Shown: positions 1 to 5,374 of the stretch, in pieces
Numbering within the stretch: position 1 is the first letter of the stretch
Layout of the letters: each line of letters starts with the position of its first letter
From: an uncultured Oscillospiraceae bacterium
GTDB taxonomy: Bacteria > Bacillota > Clostridia > Oscillospirales > Oscillospiraceae
Direction: 5' to 3'
Length of the DNA stretch: 5,726 nt
Assembly (NCBI GenBank): GCA_934511545.1
Contig: CAKSWM010000103.1
Location: forward strand, 1-5,726
Program-made: the position numbers and the translations under genes
Notes under the pieces: generated by a model
Told to the model about the DNA's origin: nothing
The model's input: only the letters and a program-made list of their open reading frames with translations
Databases searched by the model: none

Positions 1-74
1 GCACTGATGCCGCCTGTCGGCATAAACTGCATCATATTATACGGAGCAGCCAGAGCTTTGATCATCGGAAGGCC
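1..74 (-). pseudogene. eda: Internal fragment of KDPG/KHG aldolase (Eda family), cut at about base 72
   Basis: Read on the minus strand from base 74 down to base 1, the frame encodes about 24 residues including APYNMMQFMPTGGIS. The preceding residues are GLPMIKALA. This closely resembles the stretch of 2-dehydro-3-deoxyphosphogluconate / 4-hydroxy-2-oxoglutarate aldolases that carries the phosphate-binding F(M/F)PTGG(I/V) motif, following an IKAL helix. The family splits KDPG into pyruvate and glyceraldehyde 3-phosphate in the cytoplasm. The Schiff-base lysine segment (VKxFPA type) should lie about 15-25 residues before this piece, at higher coordinates, but there the frame turns into a Gly/Arg-rich stretch opposite the neighbouring gene's linker. 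The N-terminal two thirds is therefore missing and the C-terminus runs off the left edge. Identification is by recalled family motif. The short length limits certainty, but the match is much better than any other frame of these bases. Confidence 0.6.
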
Positions 75-173
75 GCGCCCACGGAGGGACCCGCGACCGA
101 AGCTCCCGCCGGGCCCACGGATGAGCCTGGGACCGAACCGGCCGGGCCCACGGATGAGCCCAAAGGCGTTACC
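72..173 (+). repeat. Short degenerate tandem repeat in the lipoprotein linker (period 33-36 bases)
   Basis: Three in-frame units encode AAPTEGPATEAP (72-107), AGPTDEPGTEP (108-140) and AGPTDEPKGVT (141-173). The last two share an identical 20-base stretch at 108-127 and 141-160, a spacing of 33 bases. Such Pro/Thr/Glu-rich repeats are common as flexible spacers between the lipidated cysteine and the binding domain. The repeat begins exactly where the foreign-looking left-edge sequence ends. Confidence 0.75.
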
Positions 174-1673
174 TATCCCCTCAGCGAGGAGACCGTTGAG
201 CTGGAGCTGTGGTGCGGCGGCAGCGGCGACGTGATCGCGGCGATGTCCGACAAGCTCTGGAACGGCAGCGAAGCCACAAAGCAGGTCGTTGAAAACACCG
301 GCGTGTATGTCAACTATGTGGCTTACGAGATGGACCAGTATATCCAGATGATGAACATCATGATAGCGAGCGCCGAATATCCCGACATAATTGCGCTGGC
401 GTCGTTCTTCTACCCCGGCGGCATAGATGCGCTGGTCGAGGAAGAGGTCTGCGTGAACATCGATCCCCTTCTGCCCGAGTACGCGCCGGATTACTGGGAG
501 CTGTGCCAGGAGTATCCCGATTTCTATAAAGCCACAAAGTCCGATTCCGGCAACGTTATCGGAATGTACGGCATGTCCCCCGCCGGCGTGACGCTCGAAG
601 GTTCCACGATACGCAAGGATATGCTCGATGCGGTCGGCATGGAGATCCCGACGACCTATGACGAGCTGCACGACGCGCTTGCCGCCATCAAGACCGAGTT
701 CAACACAAAGAACACATGGATGGGAGCATGGACCCTTGCGGGAACCTATGATTCCTTCAGCGGCGGCTATGACGTCTGCGTTGACAGGACCCCCGGCGAA
801 CTGAACTATCAGGTCAACGATGCGGGAGAGGTCCAGCTTTCCGCAGCTCTTCCCCAGTGGAAGGCCTATGTTCAGATGCTGCGCACATGGTATGAGGAGG
901 GGCTGCTCACCGATGCGTGCCTTTCCGTCAACAACGCAAGAGAGATACAGGGCAACATCCTTAACGACGAGGTCGCTTTCGCCGTCGGCGGCGGAACGAA
1001 CTATCTCGCCGACTCCCTGAAGGCTCAGGCTCAGAACCCCGACTTCAATATGGTCGCCGTGCCCGAGCTGATGAGCGAGGAATGGAATCCCGACGGAGTG
1101 TTCAAGCTCCGTTCCTCCGGCGGCGAAGCCATGTTCGACTACTCGGTGACCACCGACTGTGACGATCCCGGACTCGCGGTGTCCTATATGAACTATTTCT
1201 TCACCGAAAAGGGCTCCGAATACGTCAGCTTCGGCGCCGAGGGCGTTACCTTCAATTACGGAGCGGACGGCTCCCACGAGTTCACCGACCTCGTTCTGAA
1301 CAACCCCGACGGTCTCAGCCAGTCCACCGCGCTGAGCGTCAACGTCTGCATCGGCCCGACGCGTGTCAGCGTGGAGAGCAAGCTCGCCTCTCTCGACAGC
1401 CAGGCGCAGCTTGACGCGGTCGAGCTCTGGAGTGCGAACAGAAACGCCAGCCACAGGTATTACGGCAGCCTCACCGGCGAAGAGAGCGCCAGAGTTTCCA
1501 CGATCGAGAGCGACATCTGCACTCTCGTCAACGAGACGATGGGACGGCTCGTTTTCGGCGGAGGCGATTTTGAGAGCGAATACAGCGACTTCATCGAAAA
1601 GATAAACAGCTTCGGCATCGAGGAGCTGCTGGAGGCAAAACAGGCCGCCTACGAGAGATACCTTACAAGATAA
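72..1673 (+). CDS. Extracellular solute-binding protein, family 1 (ABC sugar-type), 5'-truncated
   Basis: This is the body of a periplasmic-type binding protein that, in Gram-positive bacteria, is a lipoprotein capturing a sugar or similar solute for an ABC importer. The frame is open to base 3, but only from about base 72 does it look like this protein. A Pro/Thr/Glu/Ala-rich linker (72-173) leads to a first beta strand with ELELWCGG (about 201-221). YPDIIAL and NIDPLLPEYAPDYW follow, then a RKDMLDAVGMEIPTTYDELHDAL segment typical of clostridial family 1 (LplA-like) proteins. The C-terminus ends with the usual FGIEELLEAKQAAYERY-type helix. A GTG at 231 is not a believable start: it has no ribosome binding site and lies inside the folded domain. 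The true start with signal peptide and lipobox cysteine is missing because of the junction near base 72. No permease or ATPase follows; the next gene is a reductase. Ligand unknown. Confidence 0.8.
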   Translation, partial: AAPTEGPATEAPAGPTDEPGTEPAGPTDEPKGVTYPLSEETVELELWCGGSGDVIAAMSDKLWNGSEATKQVVENTGVYVNYVAYEMDQYIQMMNIMIASAEYPDIIALASFFYPGGIDALVEEEVCVNIDPLLPEYAPDYWELCQEYPDFYKATKSDSGNVIGMYGMSPAGVTLEGSTIRKDMLDAVGMEIPTTYDELHDALAAIKTEFNTKNTWMGAWTLAGTYDSFSGGYDVCVDRTPGELNYQVNDAGEVQLSAALPQWKAYVQMLRTWYEEGLLTDACLSVNNAREIQGNILNDEVAFAVGGGTNYLADSLKAQAQNPDFNMVAVPELMSEEWNPDGVFKLRSSGGEAMFDYSVTTDCDDPGLAVSYMNYFFTEKGSEYVSFGAEGVTFNYGADGSHEFTDLVLNNPDGLSQSTALSVNVCIGPTRVSVESKLASLDSQAQLDAVELWSANRNASHRYYGSLTGEESARVSTIESDICTLVNETMGRLVFGGGDFESEYSDFIEKINSFGIEELLEAKQAAYERYLTR

Positions 1674-1688
1674 CGGAAAAATCGGGGA

Positions 1689-1714
1689 CGGGAGACGCCG
1701 GAAGGCGTCCCCCG
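1689..1714 (+). other. Intergenic hairpin with GGAA tetraloop, upstream of the ene-reductase
   Basis: A 6-bp stem GACGCC/GGCGTC (1694-1699 with 1704-1709) closes on a GGAA (GNRA) loop. After one A-C mismatch it extends by four pairs (1689-1692 with 1711-1714). No run of T follows, so it is not a classical intrinsic terminator. It could protect or process the mRNA, or reduce read-through from the binding-protein gene. A competing pairing, CCGGAA 1698-1703 with TTCCGG 1718-1723, is possible. Confidence 0.5.
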
Positions 1715-1733
1715 GCATTCCGGTAAAATAATC

Positions 1734-1740
1734 AGGAGGA
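1734..1740 (+). promoter_or_regulatory. Ribosome binding site AGGAGGA
   Basis: A full consensus Shine-Dalgarno sequence lies 4 bases before the ATG at 1745 and fixes that start for the ene-reductase. Confidence 0.9.
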
Positions 1741-1744
1741 AACA

Positions 1745-3694
1745 ATGGAACCCAAATATCAGAATCTTTTCACACCCGTAAGGATACGCAATGTCCTTTT
1801 GAAAAACCGCATAATCGGCGCGCCCCTCGGCGCCTGGGGCTTTTCGCAGGACAACTACATATTCGACTATGCGCTCAAAGCCTTTGAGGATATTGCAAAG
1901 GGCGGAGCCGCGACCATCTGCGTCGGACACACCGAGGTGAACGCCGGAGAAGAGGACAGCGACGGCTTCGGGCTCTATTTCAAGATCCGCGGGATCAACG
2001 GCACCGCCGCACTGACCGAGTTTGCCCATGCCATCCGGCAGCACGGCTGCCAGCCCAGCATCGAGCTCAACTACGGCGGCGTGTACACCCACGGGCACAA
2101 GGGCGTCTGCTACGGTCCGGACGGCTTCATCGCGCATGACGGAAAGGTTGTCCATGAGATGACCAAGGAGAAGATACAGCAGGTCATCGGCATGTACGCC
2201 GAGTGCGTTGCAAAAATGCGCACCTGCGGCTTTACGATGCTGACGCTCCACGGTGCGCACGGCTGGCTGCCGATGCAGTTCTTCCTTGAGGAGACCAACC
2301 ACCGCACGGACGAATACGGCGGAAGCCTTGAGAACCGCATGCGGTTCTCCGTGGAGCTTTGCAGGGCCTGCCGCGAGGCTGCCGGGGACGACATGATAAT
2401 CGAATATCGCGTGAGCGGCATCGAGCCCGAGGCAAACCCCAAGGGCTTTGAGGAACAGGTCGCCCTGTGCAACGCGCTTGAGGGTCTGGTGGATATCATC
2501 CATGTTTCCTCCGGCGGCGAGGACCGCTCCACGAACGACGGCACGCCCAAGCCCAACCACATGTTCCCGTCCTATCTTGACGATCCCGGCTGCAATCTTG
2601 CCGCCGCGGCTCCGCTCAGAGAACGCATCAACATCCCCGTCGCCGTCGTCGGCCAGATCTATGACGCGGCCTTTGCCGAGGAAGTCATCGCCTCCGGAAA
2701 GGCGGACTTCGTTGCAATGTGCCGTCCGCTGATGGCGGATCCCGAACTGCCCAACAAGGCCCGCCGAGGTCAGGATGAGGATATCCGCACCTGCATCGGC
2801 TGCTATCACTGCCTTGACGCCATGCATCATACCCATATGATCGGCTGCGACATAAACCCGCGCTTTGGGCGCGAGGCCCGCGTCCCGGAGCAGGTGCCGA
2901 AGGCTCCCGTCAGGAAAAAGGTCGTTGTCGTCGGCGGCGGCCCGGCCGGTATGCAGGCGGCGATAACGGCTTCCCAGCGCGGCCATGACGTCACCCTCTA
3001 TGAAATGACCGGCGAGCTGGGCGGCCTGCTCAAGATCACCAATGGAAACCACATAAAGCGCCGCCTGCACAATTATGAGACCTATCTCATAACTCAGCTC
3101 GGCAAGGCGGATGTCAGGGTCTGCCTGAACACGGAGGTCACTCCGGAACTCATGAAGCAGGTCGAGCCCGATGTTATCTTCGTCGCCAGCGGTTCCCGCA
3201 CCCGCATCCCCGATATCGAGGGCGTGACGGGCGGAAATGTGTTCACGACGGAGCAGGCGCATGCCGCGCCCGAAAAGCTCGGCGAGCGCATCGTTATAAT
3301 CGGCGGCAACCTCAACGGCTGCGAGACCGCGCTTTTCTTCAAGCACATCGGTAAGGAGTCCGTCACCATCGCGGGCCGCAACCCCGTTCTGCACCCGGAT
3401 AAGGAGCGCGACCAGACGCTCGACTTCTATCTTTATAACTACGGCGTCCAGATCCTGACCGGAGCGCCCTGCACGAAGATAACCGCAGAAGGCGTGTATG
3501 TGAAGAAGGACGGCGAGGAGCTGTTCCTGCCCTGCGACAGCGTGGTCCTTGCCTCCGGCCGCGAGTCCCGCTTTGAGGTGTTCGAGCAGCTGCGTCTCTG
3601 CGCCCCGGACGTCATTCCTCTCGGCGACTGCATTACCCCCGCCACCGTGCGCGAGGCTTCCAGAAGCGCATACTTCAGCGCGCTGGACATATAA
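1745..3694 (+). CDS. NADH:flavin oxidoreductase / 2,4-dienoyl-CoA reductase-type ene-reductase (FadH/BaiCD family)
   Basis: Cytoplasmic three-cofactor enzyme that passes hydride from NAD(P)H through FAD and a 4Fe-4S cluster to FMN, which reduces an activated C=C bond. At 649 residues it is complete and close to the usual family length. Residues 1-345 are an old-yellow-enzyme TIM barrel: YQNLFTPVRIRN at the start, HGAHGWLPMQF at 169-179, then the family signature NHRTDEYGGSLENRMRF, and a late FVAMCRPLMADPELP. The cluster cysteines are C350, C353, C356 and C368. An FAD-binding GGGPAG is at 397-402 with E420 at the end of the second strand. A second dinucleotide fold carries GGNLNG at 520-525. 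The C-terminus has the PLGDC...A..A motif that closes the FAD site. Oddities: Trp174 sits where FadH and YqjM have an active-site Tyr, the cysteine spacing is x2-x2-x11, and the second Gly motif is incomplete. The neighbouring FAD oxidoreductase suggests a shared substrate. Homologs act on dienoyl-CoA, enoates, steroids, bile acids or trimethylamine; the substrate here is unknown. Confidence 0.92.
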   Translation: MEPKYQNLFTPVRIRNVLLKNRIIGAPLGAWGFSQDNYIFDYALKAFEDIAKGGAATICVGHTEVNAGEEDSDGFGLYFKIRGINGTAALTEFAHAIRQHGCQPSIELNYGGVYTHGHKGVCYGPDGFIAHDGKVVHEMTKEKIQQVIGMYAECVAKMRTCGFTMLTLHGAHGWLPMQFFLEETNHRTDEYGGSLENRMRFSVELCRACREAAGDDMIIEYRVSGIEPEANPKGFEEQVALCNALEGLVDIIHVSSGGEDRSTNDGTPKPNHMFPSYLDDPGCNLAAAAPLRERINIPVAVVGQIYDAAFAEEVIASGKADFVAMCRPLMADPELPNKARRGQDEDIRTCIGCYHCLDAMHHTHMIGCDINPRFGREARVPEQVPKAPVRKKVVVVGGGPAGMQAAITASQRGHDVTLYEMTGELGGLLKITNGNHIKRRLHNYETYLITQLGKADVRVCLNTEVTPELMKQVEPDVIFVASGSRTRIPDIEGVTGGNVFTTEQAHAAPEKLGERIVIIGGNLNGCETALFFKHIGKESVTIAGRNPVLHPDKERDQTLDFYLYNYGVQILTGAPCTKITAEGVYVKKDGEELFLPCDSVVLASGRESRFEVFEQLRLCAPDVIPLGDCITPATVREASRSAYFSALDI

Positions 3695-3739
3695 ATCATA
3701 GCGTGGCCGGAGCATATCCGGTCTGAACGATCAAAGTCC

Positions 3740-3775
3740 CGGCCGGTCAGAAGCGGGAGAGCTTCTGACCGGCCG
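3740..3775 (+). other. Perfect 15-bp inverted repeat abutting the ribosome binding site of the FAD oxidoreductase
   Basis: Bases 3740-3754 are exactly complementary to 3761-3775 (left arm C then GGCCGGTCAGAAGC) around a GGGAGA loop. The stem ends two bases before the AAGGAG at 3778-3783. The plus strand continues AAAAGGAG, not a T run, and on the minus strand no T run follows either, so a standard intrinsic terminator is unlikely. A smaller stem, CCGGA/TCCGG (3707-3711 with 3717-3721), lies just upstream. Possible roles are mRNA stabilisation, processing between the two enzyme genes, or control of translation of the downstream gene. Confidence 0.7.
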
Positions 3776-3777
3776 AA

Positions 3778-3783
3778 AAGGAG
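3778..3783 (+). promoter_or_regulatory. Ribosome binding site AAGGAG
   Basis: Good Shine-Dalgarno sequence 8 bases before the ATG at 3792. It decides the start of the FAD oxidoreductase. Its closeness to the long hairpin (gap of two bases) could affect ribosome access. Confidence 0.85.
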
Positions 3784-3791
3784 CAAGAACT

Positions 3792-5234
3792 ATGAACGAA
3801 GCATATTCCTTTGACATTGTGATAGTCGGCGGCGGAATTTCCGGGCTGTGCGCGGCGGCGCGAGCCTCGGAGATAACGGACGGCAGCATCGCCGTGATAG
3901 AAGCCGGGAAGATACTCGGCGGCAACGGCAGACTCGCGCGGACGTTCATATCCTCCGATTTTTCCGATTACGGAGACTACAGCACGGATGCAAACGCCGA
4001 AAAGCTTTACCGGAACACGATGGACACCCTGCACAACACAGGAAACCCCGAGATCATAAAGCGCTACCTCTATAATACAAAGACGATAGCGCGCTGGCTC
4101 GAGGGCCGCGGCATCGAGTGGGAGCCGGTCCCCGCAAACGCGGGACCGTTCAGAAGCGACTGCTCCCGCAATGTCGAGCTGCATGACGACGGCACCGGCG
4201 CTGCACGTCTCGGCGCGGTCATCTGCGACAAGCTGATCGAGCAATGCCGCCGGAGCGGGAAGGTACGGTTCTTCATGCAGACCAGGGCCGTCAAGCTTCT
4301 TACCGACGGAGAGGGAAACGTCAGCGGCGTTGCCGCACGCTCGGACGCCGAGGGGAAAAACCTTGTTTTCAACTCCAAGAGACTGATACTTTCCTGCGGC
4401 GGAGTCGGCGGGAGCCACGAGTCTCTTGCGCGGTATCTGCCAAAATATTTCGTCATGGGCGACGATCTGCGCATCGGCGGAGTGCGCACCTGCGTCGGCG
4501 ACGGCATCGCGATGGCGGCGGAGCTCGGCGCGGAGACTGAGGTCTCGATGAATATACACCTGCTGGGGCCGACATATGCGGGCGGGCGCTTTTCAAAGCT
4601 GTTCCCCGTCGGCATCGACCCGCGCAGTTATATCGTCAACAAGCACGGCAGGCGGGTCATGGACGAGTCCAAATTCCGCGATGCGCAGGAACTGACGAAC
4701 CGCTCCCCCGGAAAGGTGCTCTATGAGATATATGACAAAGAGGGCATCGAAAGGATCTGGAGCGACGCGCACGCGGGCGACCCGCCCTACGGCGCCGAAG
4801 AGTTCGCCGAGAGATTCGCAAGTGAGATAAAGCGCGGCTGGCTGTGCATCACGGATACGCTCGGGGGCGCGGCGGAGTTTATCGGATGCAGGGAGGATAT
4901 CCTCCGCGCGGGGATAGAGCGCTATAACGCCGCGTGCCGCGCCGGATATGACGAGCACCTGCTCAAGCCCGCGCAGCACCTGATGGCTATCGGCGGCGGC
5001 CCCTACTATGTGCTCTACTGCATCCGCGACATGGACAGCACGCAGGGCGGTATCTCGGTCAACCGCGACTTTCAGGCCGTCACGCCCGAGGGCGAGGCGA
5101 TCGGGAACATGTATGTGACCGGCGACCATGTCTCCGGCTGGGTCAGCGAGTTTTACGGCCCGGGCGGAGCCGGGATGAGCTGGGCCATGACGAGCGGTTA
5201 TCTCGCGGGAGAGGACGCCGCGGGAGCTATTTAA
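3792..5234 (+). CDS. FAD-dependent oxidoreductase, fumarate reductase flavoprotein / 3-ketosteroid dehydrogenase superfamily
   Basis: Single-chain flavoprotein of the FAD_binding_2 type, expected to add or remove hydrogen across a C-C bond next to a carbonyl or carboxylate. The N-terminus is a Rossmann FAD site: FDIVIVGGGISG with the Gly motif at 13-18, acidic E37 for the ribose, and GGNG at 43-46 where the family often has GGNS. The middle holds YIVNKHGRRVMDES, the usual strand before the capping domain. The C-terminal FAD part has GGGPYY (401-406), GGISV (419-423), a GD at 444-445 and YGPGGAGMSWAMTSGYLAG from 455. This last motif resembles the YxxxG region of 3-ketosteroid dehydrogenases more than the NRLGG of true fumarate reductases. 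There is no signal peptide, heme-binding motif or FMN-binding domain, so it is probably cytoplasmic and takes electrons from a soluble partner. It follows the ene-reductase by 97 bases on the same strand and is probably co-transcribed. Substrate unknown. Confidence 0.87.
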   Translation: MNEAYSFDIVIVGGGISGLCAAARASEITDGSIAVIEAGKILGGNGRLARTFISSDFSDYGDYSTDANAEKLYRNTMDTLHNTGNPEIIKRYLYNTKTIARWLEGRGIEWEPVPANAGPFRSDCSRNVELHDDGTGAARLGAVICDKLIEQCRRSGKVRFFMQTRAVKLLTDGEGNVSGVAARSDAEGKNLVFNSKRLILSCGGVGGSHESLARYLPKYFVMGDDLRIGGVRTCVGDGIAMAAELGAETEVSMNIHLLGPTYAGGRFSKLFPVGIDPRSYIVNKHGRRVMDESKFRDAQELTNRSPGKVLYEIYDKEGIERIWSDAHAGDPPYGAEEFAERFASEIKRGWLCITDTLGGAAEFIGCREDILRAGIERYNAACRAGYDEHLLKPAQHLMAIGGGPYYVLYCIRDMDSTQGGISVNRDFQAVTPEGEAIGNMYVTGDHVSGWVSEFYGPGGAGMSWAMTSGYLAGEDAAGAI

Positions 5235-5374
5235 TTTTTATATAACTGGAGCTGTAAATTGAATTTCTAAATATCTATGCTATGTGCTAAAATTTTTACA
5301 AAGTCAATGGAAAATTGACGAAAAAACATAGCAGAACGCACAAACCCTAATTTCGGAAGGAGAAACAGCAAAAA
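5235..5374 (+). promoter_or_regulatory. AT-rich intergenic region with candidate promoter and nested inverted repeats
   Basis: This gap is strikingly AT-rich compared with the flanking genes. A possible extended -10 element, TGCTAAAAT, lies at 5285-5293 without a clear -35 at the right distance. Just downstream, GTCAAT (5303-5308) and ATTGAC (5314-5319) form a dyad. An outer pair, TGCTATGT (5278-5285) and ACATAGCA (5326-5333), encloses it, with TTTTT (5293-5297) able to pair with AAAAA (5321-5325). A short palindrome AAATTGAATTT is at 5256-5266. The region most likely holds the promoter of the following lipoprotein gene, with operator or leader-structure elements. No convincing terminator for the upstream genes was found. 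Confidence 0.45.
5357..5362 (+). promoter_or_regulatory. Ribosome binding site AAGGAG
   Basis: Shine-Dalgarno sequence 12 bases before the ATG at 5375. The gap is a little long and A-rich, but the following codons give an unmistakable lipoprotein signal peptide, so the start is secure. Confidence 0.75.

Noticed and set aside
3..23. TDAAC as a possible lipobox of the family 1 binding protein
   Set aside because: Asp at the -3 position does not fit the lipobox, the following residues are basic and unlike a linker, and the bases are better explained by the aldolase on the other strand.
231..233. GTG as the start codon of the family 1 binding protein
   Set aside because: There is no ribosome binding site, and the in-frame residues before it (EETVELELWCGGSG) are clearly the first strand of the mature domain.
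7..234. Plus-strand frame 1 reading with PPVGINCIILYGAARAL, which looks like a transporter (TRAP DctM-type) membrane segment
   Set aside because: The minus strand of the same bases matches the KDPG aldolase FMPTGG region much better, and the rest of the frame is Pro/Arg-rich shadow of the lipoprotein linker.
1724..1729. TAAAAT as a -10 promoter element for the ene-reductase
   Set aside because: No -35 hexamer exists at a suitable distance (the bases there form the hairpin), so read-through transcription is more likely.
1649..3715. A 688-codon open frame on the minus strand opposite the ene-reductase
   Set aside because: It lies almost exactly antisense to a gene with clear family motifs. 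Its translation is a low-order mix rich in Ala, Gly, Val and Arg without recognisable domains, and long antisense frames are expected opposite GC-rich genes.
3747..4559. Minus-strand open frames of 270 and 181 codons (3747-4559, 4070-4615) and one at 4593-5129
   Set aside because: All are antisense to the well-supported FAD oxidoreductase and show no domain signature or ribosome binding site.
5315..5320. TTGACG as a -35 element for the family 5 lipoprotein gene
   Set aside because: No -10-like hexamer lies 16-18 bases downstream. The sequence is better seen as one arm of the inner dyad.
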